Assembly (NCBI GenBank): GCA_009602725.1
Contig: WELB01000002.1
Coordinates: 258,021-271,227 of the forward strand
Length of the DNA: 13,207 nucleotides
Source: Spirogloea muscicola
Lineage: Eukaryota; Streptophyta; Zygnematophyceae; Spirogloeales; Spirogloeaceae
Direction: 5' to 3'
The position numbers and the translations under genes were made by a program. Below are positions 6,124 to 13,207 of the stretch, piece by piece (the first letter of the stretch is position 1; each line of letters starts with the position of its first letter). The notes beneath the pieces were generated by a model that saw only the letters and a program-made list of their open reading frames with translations, did no database searches and was not told the origin of the DNA.

Positions 6124-9100
6124 ATGCAACCGCTTGCTGAGCTCTTACCTGAGCCCATTGGAGCTCCGGAGTCGCAGCCGGCTGCTCCGCCACCACCTCC
6201 GCCGCCGCCGCCGCCACCACCATCGGCACGGCTGCCGCCGGCTGGCAGCGTCGCAGGCCGGCCACCGCCGCCGCCTTCCTCCGCATCGCCTTCTTCANGA
6301 GGCCCCGGAGGGCTCCCGCCGCCGCCGCCGCCACCTCCTCCCGGCCTCCATGGCCGGCGGCCTCCAACCCCCACCGCACCGCAGCCACCAGGCTTTGCGC
6401 CGCAAGGTGCTGCCACCGTCAAGGGGGTCTTCTGGACGAAGCTTCCGCAGACCAAGGGTACGATCTGGGAGGACCTCGTCAGAGCCGCCATCAGCTCGGG
6501 TGCGGCAGTCGACAGCAGTGCAACGCCTTCTGGCCTCGAGCTCGGGGATGCGCAGAAGGAGGCCCTGCGCTGGCTCTTCCGCGTCAAGCCGCGGCGGAGG
6601 GCGGCCGTGGGGCCGGGCCTGGGCGGCGGCCGCGGAGGAGGAGGCGCCGAGGAGGGCGGCGACCGGTCCCGGCGCGTGCGCCTCGTCACGCTGACGAGGG
6701 CCAACAACATCGCGATCATGCTCACGCAGTTCCGCATGCCGCACACCGCGATCAAGGAGGCCGTCCTGGCCGGCGACCCCGACGGCGTGTTCACGCGGGA
6801 GCGGCTCGGACTCCTCATGCAGGCATCAGCTCCTTAACACATTCCTCAACCCCAAACCCTAAGTCATAAACCCTAATCTAAACCCTTAATTGCGCATATT
6901 GGGTCTCAGTCTCTACTGTTCCTCTCTCTTCTGAGCCCCCCCTCTCCTTTCTCCTGCCTTCGGTCGTCTGCTTGCTCGTCTCGTTGCTGCCCCTCACACT
7001 GTTGGATATGGTCATACCGTCATCCGTGGCTTATCATCATCATCATTGACATTGTTATCATTGTTGTTACTGTTGCTTTGCTGTTGTTACTGTTGCTATG
7101 ACTCCCTCTGTCCCCTGTTTATCTCCCCTATGTGCCTCCCTCCCCCTCTGCCCTTCTCCTCGCCCGTGGTCTCTATCACCTCTCACTCTTGACAACCTCC
7201 TCTCTCTGTGCTTCCTGTCTTCATTGTTTTCCTCAAAACAAATTCTCTACCTTGGTTCTGTGCTCCTCTTACACTGCCCATGCCGCCTGATTGCGGCACA
7301 TGCGCATCATTGGTCTTCGATACGGCACGTCTGCTCGTGTCACACACAGAGCGCTTGGTCTTGCTACTCTGCTTAGCTCTTCCGCTTGCTCGCGGCACGG
7401 CTGTCCTTCAAGGTTTGCTGATTCGTTCCCTTGGCCATCTTCCAAAGCGGTGCAGGTGATACCCACTGACGAGGAGGTCGCGGTCTTCAAGCAGTCTGCG
7501 ATTCCCGTCGACACCCTGACGTCCTCGGAGCAATTCCTTGCTGCCATGGCCCAGGTCCCCCGCCTTCGCACCAAAGTGCAGGTCTGGCCCCATCCTGCCT
7601 CATGCACTACTCAATAGATGCAGCTAATGTATTTCATTTCTTCGCATTTTAACAATCTCAGTGCTCCTCACTCTAGCCTACTTCCATTCACTTCATGCAG
7701 ACGAGACAAAAGGGGCATTATCAGCATAAAAATGAGCGTCAGGTTCTGGAACTCAACACCTGTTGTAGACCCAAAAAACATTAGACCTCTTACGGGTAGC
7801 CGATTGGGCATGCAGGTGATGATCTTCGTGCGCCACTTTGATGCTGTCGTCAAGGATGCGATGGAGGCACTGGCGACTGTTCAGCAGGCCTGCAAGCAGG
7901 TGCGCGGCAGCGCGCTTCTGCGCTTTATCCTGGCCGCCTGCCTAGCCGCCGGCAACGAGCTCAATGCAGGGACGGCCCGAGGTACTGCCCTCTATGTCTA
8001 TCCACGACTGGCTGTTCTTAATGATAATTGATATTACTTTGACTTTTGAAGACGGGAGGTAGTCTAAAACCCGAACCTGAAGGCGCAAGGCTTGCCTAAC
8101 ATGGACGACTCGGGGTGTCTGTCTTGTGAGCGTATCACAAGTCCGACTGGTCGCCCCAACTCGACGATATCTTGGGATGCTTGTGGTCCTCATTGAGCTC
8201 AGACATGTGCTGGATAGCATCTCAGGAATTACATTATGGCAAGAATTAGACTATGGCAGGTCACCAAGTCTGGTCATTGCTCCATGTCAGTGGGTCTAAG
8301 GGCGAGAGGGTCAAAGGCTTGGAATTCTGGACTTATCTCCTATGCTTGAAAGTCTTAGTTGAGCCCCCCTTACACCTCAAGCAGAAGGTGAACTACTTAC
8401 TGCTACTCAAGAGACTTTCTTAATTACTATTGGTTTATGTTTGGTTGTTGTGCAGGCTCCGCTTTGGGCGTGCGGTTAGACTCTCTATCGAAGCTCGCAG
8501 ACCTGAAGGTGACTTCAGTGTCGGCGGTAGTGGTCCAGCCAAGGAAGCCCAGCAGCGTACCAGCGGCGCGCCCCGACTCCATGAAGCCGCAGCGTGGGCC
8601 AGCTGCACCCGCCCCAGCGGCAGATGACAGCGGCGGCGGCGGCAGCGACAGCGAGCCGAGACCTGGCAGCGTTTCTGGCGCGGTCGCTCGTGCCACGTCG
8701 TTCCTGGAGTTCGTGGCCGCCGCCATGGGGGAGGCGGCGCTTGTGGCGCCTGGCCAGGAGCTCGCTGCGGAGCTGGAGGCCGTCGGCGCTGCATCCCGGT
8801 GGACTCAGGTGACATTTGGCGAGCTTGTTCAATCATGATCTGCTTTCACAATCAAGGGGTCCCATGTCTAGAGCTAGCCTCAGATGAGGGGTAGGGTCCC
8901 AGCTTTCAGTTTGCTGCATGATGTACTCCAGTTCAAAGGTCAAGTGCTTCAGAGTCTGTTCTAAAAGTCGTTCAACAACGTTCATTGAAATACTTTACCC
9001 ATTTATCATTTAACTTAGTAATTGACATTATTTTGTATGCTACAGAACAGAGTGACATGGCTGATCTATGTCTGCTTGTCATATTTCTGGGGTGGCCCAG

Positions 9101-9753
9101 GGGGAGCTCGTGGAGGCGCTGTCGTCGCTCGAGCGCGGCATGGCGGCGGCGCGGGACGAGCGGGCGGCTGCTCTCTCGGGCGCCGCCGCCGCTGCTGCCG
9201 GTGGCGACACGACTGAGGGCCACTTTGCGCTCTGGCTGGGTGACTTCCTAGAGGCTGCGGAGGCCCGGCAAGTCGAGCTGGTGGATGCTGCTGCAGCCTG
9301 CCGGTACACCTCTTGCGCTGCCTGCCTGACCTGCTACTGACACAATTATCAAGGGTTTGCCTAGAAATCGGCATTTAGATAACAAAACAGTTACCTCTAT
9401 GCCGCTTGCAGCTTTTGACCAGAAAATCTCTCAACTTGTGCGCTGGCAGGGAGGCATTCCAGGGTCTTGCGATCTTCCTGGGCGAGAAGGCCGACACCAC
9501 TGCGCCAGAGGTACTGAACCGCAGCTCAATACGCTGGTCGCAGAACAATGCACGTTATACTTCTGGCTTGCATCGTGAGCTGACTGACCACTGTCGGTTT
9601 TGCACATGCGTGCAGACGATGTTTGGAGCTCTCTGGTCGTTTGTGCTAGACTTTGACAAAGCCCTGCGGCACGTGATGCCGCCTCCGCTGCTGCCGCCGC
9701 CGCCGGCGACAGCAGGGACAGGCGCAGCACCTGTAGCGATGGTGGCAACATGA
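6124..9753 (+). CDS. Formin (FH1-FH2 actin nucleator), seven exons
   Basis: Formins nucleate and elongate actin filaments: FH1 binds profilin-actin and FH2 caps the barbed end. Exons: 6124-6822, 7456-7581, 7816-7981, 8456-8808, 9101-9303, 9450-9510 and 9616-9753 (TGA). Phases join correctly and give about 581 residues if the ATG at 6124 is the start. That ATG is not certain. The frame is open back to a TGA at 5977-5979, and a pyrimidine-rich AG at 6006-6007 could accept an upstream exon. FH1 is the run of proline clusters at about 6180-6400. FH2 follows: FWTKLP, W(E)DL, ANNIAIML, PTDEEVAVF, FLAAMAQVP, GNELNAGTARG, LDSLSKLADLK, SFLEFVAAAM, FLGEKADTTAPE, FVLDFDKAL. Two low-complexity insertions interrupt FH2: a Gly/Arg-rich one at about 6590-6670 and one of about 50 residues (8528-8690) between LADLK and SFLEF. 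A short proline-rich tail ends the protein. No PTEN-like or GTPase-binding domain is visible. One ambiguous base (6298) lies in FH1. Family assignment is firm; exact exon ends are by consensus. Confidence 0.88.
6854..6888. repeat. Interstitial telomere-like repeats (AAACCCTAA)
   Basis: AAACCCTAA at 6854-6862 and 6868-6876, and AAACCCTTA at 6880-6888, lie within formin intron 1, about 30 bp after its donor. The unit equals the plant-type telomere repeat CCCTAAA and the plant telo-box promoter motif. Spacing is irregular, so this is a degenerate array. Confidence 0.6.
7033..7098. repeat. Degenerate trinucleotide tract in formin intron 1
   Basis: A (TCA)4-type run (ATCATCATCATCATT) passes into ATTGTTATCATTGTTGTTAC and a twice-repeated TGTTACTGTTGCT. 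It is simple-sequence DNA with no coding role. Confidence 0.6.
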
Positions 9754-9880
9754 GAAGCTCCCACCTCAGAGTCCCCCCTTCCTGCTGTTGTATACATGAT
9801 ACATACGTGGAGTGTTGCTGGTTAGTGTTGCAGATTAGTGGAGTATGTCAGTATCAGCATTGATGCATAGTGAGCTTAAT

Positions 9881-9900
9881 GGGTTAGGGGTTAGGGGTAA
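9881..9900 (+). repeat. Telomere-like G-rich array in probable formin 3' UTR
   Basis: GGGTTAGGGGTTAGGGGTAA contains three G-runs separated by TTA. It has the opposite strand orientation to the array in intron 1. The unit is TTAGGGG here and not TTTAGGG, so its relation to the true telomere repeat of this organism is uncertain. Confidence 0.5.
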
Positions 9901-10068
9901 GCGTCTATCATCACTAAAGGAGAGCCTGCCATTGCATCTAACAAGTATGCTTCTCTCTCAATTCTGGCGCAGCCTCTCACCTCAGATTGCCTGTACATTC
10001 ATTTTGCGCTGGACATCAGTGCCAATTCTTGGAGCAGTCGCTCTTCTAGACCGCCTCCCTGTTGCCCT

Positions 10069-10073
10069 TGTAA
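10069..10073 (+). terminator. Possible polyadenylation signal TGTAA
   Basis: TGTAA is the usual poly(A) signal of chlorophyte green algae. This one lies 316 bases after the formin stop and is the first plus-strand occurrence I noticed. A 5-base motif occurs often by chance. Confidence 0.25.
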
Positions 10074-10160
10074 ATATTGCTCGAGCATCTGGTGAGGCAG
10101 TGTTTGCGAAGCAGTAGACGTCCTGCAAGTTTTGGCCGTGTCACAACTGCTGCTTTCATG

Positions 10161-10233
10161 GGTCAGCAAATAGAGGTTGCTAGTTCAGGACACCGACTAG
10201 CAACCTCTAATTGCTGACCGGTCGGTGTCCTGA
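10161..10233. repeat. Interleaved inverted repeats, order A-B-A'-B'
   Basis: A (10161-10184) pairs with A' (10196-10219) at 23 of 24 positions. B (10185-10197) pairs with B' (10221-10233) at 13 of 13. B starts directly after A, and B' follows A' after one base. The two pairings cross, which is the topology of a pseudoknot in RNA or of two alternative hairpins. It lies about 400 bp after the formin stop and is not part of any recognised gene. Confidence 0.8.
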
Positions 10234-12445
10234 TTCAGGGGTATACTTTTTGGGGGTATAACTCATTCTTGATGTACTGGTGATTGTCTGGGCTGTTAGC
10301 CACAAATGTTGTACGTGCAGAGAAACCCAAACAGCCATTTTGGCAAGAGACGCCAACACAAGTACTCAGACAAATGCAGGCATACCTGTCGGCAGGTTGG
10401 CAGCTTAGTGTCCGTGGTGGCATGTGCTGCTCACAGGCTCAGGAGAAGGCCACGGCTGCTGATATTGAGGGGCGGCTGTGTGCAGCAGTGTGAAAGGAAG
10501 TGAAAAGCCAGCTAACTGTCCATAGTGCTGACATTGATACGTAGCCTCCTAGGAATGGTCCTTAACGGCAAGGTCTGAAGCTTTGCACCTCGGAGCTCCA
10601 GCCCTGTGCACCTTGCGCTCCAGCCCTCTAGAGCAACCGTCGTATATTCTTCCAACTTAGAAGTTGCCTTGCTTGAGACTTGATTCGCATACTGCATACC
10701 CAACGGAGATCTGTATCCCACGTCCCTTTGCATGAAGGGGCTTTGAGCAGATGTGCCAGTCCCTCTGGAGTAGCTCAACCGCAGGCCCCTATTACTCTTG
10801 CATAAGTGAAGAGCTGGCAGAACTAAGCTCAGAAGAAGCGATTCCTGCCACTCATAGCCCCTGCATGAAAGGAGAGGGAAATGGAGCTCTTGTGACAAAG
10901 CGAACCTTTACGCATTGCTTTTGGAATCGAGGAAACAAGCGATGCTTATATCTCGACGACTTGTCAGACGGCCGACAGCAGATTCAAGCAGGAGAATTTT
11001 GGGTCAGGTCTCGGACTTTTGGCTGCCTGTCATCTACATCACGACCAGGCTCCCGATGAACAACAAGTCTGCAATTGACATCTGAGGCACTCAATAGTTC
11101 AACCAGATTGTCAGCCATTGTATTCTTTGATAATTAGTAAGTGATTTCCTATGCTCATGCATGTTAGTGCACCATGAGCTGTGCCACCGCAGCACGGTGT
11201 CCATGTCCAGTGCGTCTACTGACAGATTGCATCTATGGTATTTGTAGATGCTACTATGAAGAGGAGTACGATGGGCCCTAATGTGACCAATGTCCCTTGG
11301 CAGAGCTGACTGTCAACATGCATGGGGCTTGTGCAACATTGACGGCCTCGCTCAGCGAATTGTGCTCTCCCGCACCTGTACAGTGGATGTTTGCCCTGAG
11401 ACTCACGAAGAGAAAAGCTGATGATAGCAATCTACGTGACAATACACCTTGTGACGACTTCCTGCAGCTCAAATATACACGATGAATGTGAGGTTAGAGG
11501 GCCTAGATTATGGCCTGCTAATAATGTGCAGGCAAGATGCAGCTGATGTAGTCCATCAGGTCAATCGCGTCACAACCTTGCCAAGAAGTGCCTGGAAAGC
11601 CCACAAATTAAGTTGCTCATGTTGTTAACTATATAATACAGAGAGTGATTGCACTCTGGCAAGCCTGTCCAGGCCCTCCAGACCTCCACATGCCTCACAT
11701 AAGATGGCAGCATCCATGTGGACGACATGGACAAAGCGGCAAAGTGAAAGGAGGTCCTGCAAAGGGGACTGTTGATAAGAAGCCTTGATTGCAAGCAAGT
11801 TGCAAGGCCCTTGACACAAGCTGCACATAGGCGTGTAGCATGCACCAGCTCAGGCCTTTACTCTGCCTATCAACAGTGTGGTCCTTCATTACACTACTTA
11901 AACGTGGTGTAAACCTCGCCTTGCATTGCTGACAGGACCTCAGACAACAACATTGGAGCTCCATCCTCTCTGGATACAGGGTTCTCAATCAGTCCAAATG
12001 CAAATGAAAGTTGTGCCGTCAGATGATGGCACTACAAGGAATTGATCTCAAGATTTGTCAGAAGCTCTCAATATAGAAGCTTCACCTTCTAACCTGATAA
12101 GAACTGCTACAGTGTAGATGTGCTAGTAGGTGAGCGCTGGCCATGCACACGTATGCAGTAAGGCTGTATTCATATGTACGCAGCTATGAGCAGTCCCAGT
12201 CAAAATTGGAGTTTCTTCCATTTGCCAACAACTGTCCCAAACAGGAGCCAAATCAGTGTCTTGTGTTTGCTCCTGCAAGAGCGTGAGACAAGACATCGTG
12301 ACAAAATGGAGCGGTGGTCAAGTCACCACCCTCTGACCTCAGGAGCAATGGCCGCACAGCAATTGCCAGAATGTCTGTACAGAACGGCGATGCGCCGCAG
12401 ATAAATGAGTGGCCTCCAGTGGCGGTGCCGGAGTGCGAGAAGGTG

Positions 12446-13207
12446 TCAGGACGCGAGGGCGAGGATGAGCAGCGCGGCGCCAATGGGCGCCATGGACCCA
12501 TCAACGGCAGCCTGGAGCTTGTCCTGTGGCAGCGGGCCCGGTGCCCTCGTGGCACGCCACAGCGGCAATGCCAGCGCATAGGCTGGGAGCAGCGCAAGTG
12601 CGCCGGCTGCCCGCATAAACAGCGGCGCCGACGCTGCCGCTAGCGCCCAGATCTGCAAGAAGGCATACGGCCAGTCGTGCTTGTTGGGCTTCAGAGATCA
12701 CACTTGGCAGATGGGTGCTTCTATTCCACAAGGGAAAGCGGAGAGAGTGAGAGAGGGAGGAGGAAAGAGGAGGAAGGGAAAGTGGGTATGGACGAGGGTG
12801 GGAGAGAGAGAGGGGGGGAGAGGGGGAGGGAGGGAGGGAATGGAGTGTGTATTGAGTGATGGACGGCCTGAGTGGTTCAGTACAAAGGCAAGCACAGTGA
12901 CAGGTGTACATCACCTGCCGCTAAGCTGACCCGCTAATTAACCACAAGTCAGCACAGCTCAGTAACCACGAATTAGCACATAGAGGTAGCTAAGTGATGC
13001 CCGAAAGGGGTGAGAGAAGACAGAGGATAGTGGAGAGATAAAGGTAACCAGAGGATGAGAGAGGAAGAGGGGAAGGAAGAAAAGATTTGGCTAAAGTTAT
13101 GGTTCTCACCAGAGCGGCATGGCCGGCGAGCAGCGCGACGGCGGCAACGGCGAGGCCGGCGCGGGCTCCGAATGCAACGGGCAGCGTGCGGACGCCGGCG
13201 GCGGCGT
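12446..13207 (-). CDS. UbiA-family prenyltransferase, C-terminal two exons (partial)
   Basis: The gene runs on the minus strand and leaves the window at its 5' side. The first visible exon (13207-13110) reads AAAGVRTLPVAFGARAGLAV and then AALLAGHAAL in outline, ending CTG|GTGAGA. The GxRTLPVxxG motif followed by an alanine/leucine-rich helix is characteristic of UbiA prenyltransferases just after their second Asp-rich motif, for example MenA/phytyltransferase-type enzymes of quinone and tocopherol synthesis. The last exon (12652-12446) follows a TTGCAG acceptor in matching phase 0. It reads IWALAAASAPLFMRAAGAL, then LLPAYALALPLW, DKLQAAVDGSMAP and IGAALLILALAS before TGA, giving two to three hydrophobic helices as expected. 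The intron is 457 bp. The catalytic Asp-rich motifs and any plastid transit peptide lie outside the window, so the substrate cannot be named. An acceptor further upstream, or an extra small exon, is possible. Confidence 0.6.
12725..12842. repeat. Purine-rich tract in prenyltransferase intron
   Basis: About 115 bases are almost entirely A and G on the plus strand, with GAGAGA, GGAGG, GGGGGGG and GGGAGGGAGGGA runs. On the coding (minus) strand this is a long polypyrimidine stretch ending about 75 bases before the acceptor at 12653. It may aid 3' splice-site choice and can form triplex or G-quadruplex DNA. A second, weaker purine-rich stretch covers 13010-13090. Confidence 0.7.
12939..12982. repeat. 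Short direct repeat, period 24 bp
   Basis: TAACCACAAGTCAGCAC at 12939 and TAACCACGAATTAGCAC at 12963 are imperfect copies within the prenyltransferase intron. Only two units are present and no function is apparent. Confidence 0.4.

Larger units (their letters stand above)
6823..7455 (+). other. Formin intron 1, GC-AG type
   Basis: Coding sequence ends ERLGLLMQ and the next FH2 block is VIPTDEEVAVF. No GT lies near the junction. The only join that keeps the conserved helix intact is CAG|GCATCA with acceptor TGCAG|GTG at 7451-7456, both phase 0. GC-AG introns are a known minor class in eukaryotes including green algae. Without splicing the frame stops at 6835-6837. Confidence 0.6.
9754..12445. 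other. Region without a supportable gene
   Basis: About 2.7 kb between the formin stop and the stop of the minus-strand prenyltransferase. Short open frames occur (for example 9845-10117 plus, 10512-10898 minus, 10751-11059 plus), but none shows a domain I recognise, a repeated family pattern or a consistent splice structure. The first part is probably the formin 3' UTR, and the last part, on the minus strand, the prenyltransferase 3' UTR. No tRNA or rRNA was recognised. Confidence 0.5.

Noticed and set aside
4810-6822. Fusion of the LRR exons with the formin into one LRR-formin gene
   Set aside because: LRR exons end in phase 2. The only strong acceptor before FH1 (6006-6007) would need a phase-1 donor, and joining exon 4 to it in its own phase meets a stop within about nine codons. 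An unseen intermediate exon could still link them, but nothing supports it.
5980-6837. Single open frame taken as a complete gene with its start at 5980
   Set aside because: The codon at 5980 is GTG directly after a TGA, which is not a plausible start in a eukaryote. The frame also stops just after the GC donor. The segment is the first recognisable exon of the formin.
9845-10117. Plus-strand open frame of 90 codons after the formin
   Set aside because: It begins across the telomere-like array, has no recognisable motif and probably lies in the 3' UTR.
10512-10898. Minus-strand open frame of 128 codons
   Set aside because: There is no recognisable domain, no homologous copy in the window and no splice context. 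Amino acid composition looks random.
11160-11250. Possible small structured RNA around CACCGCAGCACGGTG
   Set aside because: Only one 5-bp stem is evident and no tRNA, snRNA or snoRNA box motifs were found. This is not better than chance.

Overview
The window looks like nuclear DNA of a green alga (Chlorophyta, possibly a trebouxiophyte). The grounds are spliced genes with GC-rich exons and short introns, plant-type leucine-rich repeats, a formin, a UbiA-family prenyltransferase, and short arrays resembling the plant-type telomere repeat (TTTAGGG). This placement is inference. Nothing in the window looks bacterial: there are no operons and no Shine-Dalgarno starts.

Layout. (1) Positions 1 to about 4220 form a dense nest of degraded repeats. 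At least seven pieces of the 3' end of one retroelement family lie on both strands. Each is recognised by a protein end reading SDLxxLTRGY or close to it, and several are followed by a 3' UTR with a conserved GGGCTGG hairpin. Two MITE-like elements of about 290 bp, with 47-bp terminal inverted repeats and TA target duplications, lie in opposite orientation on either side of a 268-base N gap. The sequence on the two sides of the gap forms a perfect 108-bp inverted repeat. (2) Positions 4277-4681 (minus) hold a Gag-like fragment of an LTR retrotransposon. (3) Positions 4810-5797 (plus) hold four exons of exactly 72 bp. Each encodes one 24-residue leucine-rich repeat and all share the same intron phase. 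(4) Positions 6124-9753 (plus) hold a formin gene of seven recognisable exons (FH1 plus a complete FH2). Its first intron appears to use a GC donor and carries telomere-like repeats. (5) Positions 9754-12445 show no convincing gene. They contain a telomere-like G-rich array and an unusual A-B-A'-B' set of interleaved inverted repeats at 10161-10233. (6) Positions 12446-13207 (minus) hold the last two exons of a UbiA-type prenyltransferase that runs off the window.

The three host genes (LRR protein, formin, prenyltransferase) show no functional link and appear to be ordinary neighbours. The distinctive material is the retroelement and MITE nest, the modular LRR exons, the GC-AG formin intron with insertions inside FH2, and the interleaved inverted repeat. 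All gene models here come from reading frames, splice-site consensus and remembered family patterns. No similarity search was run.
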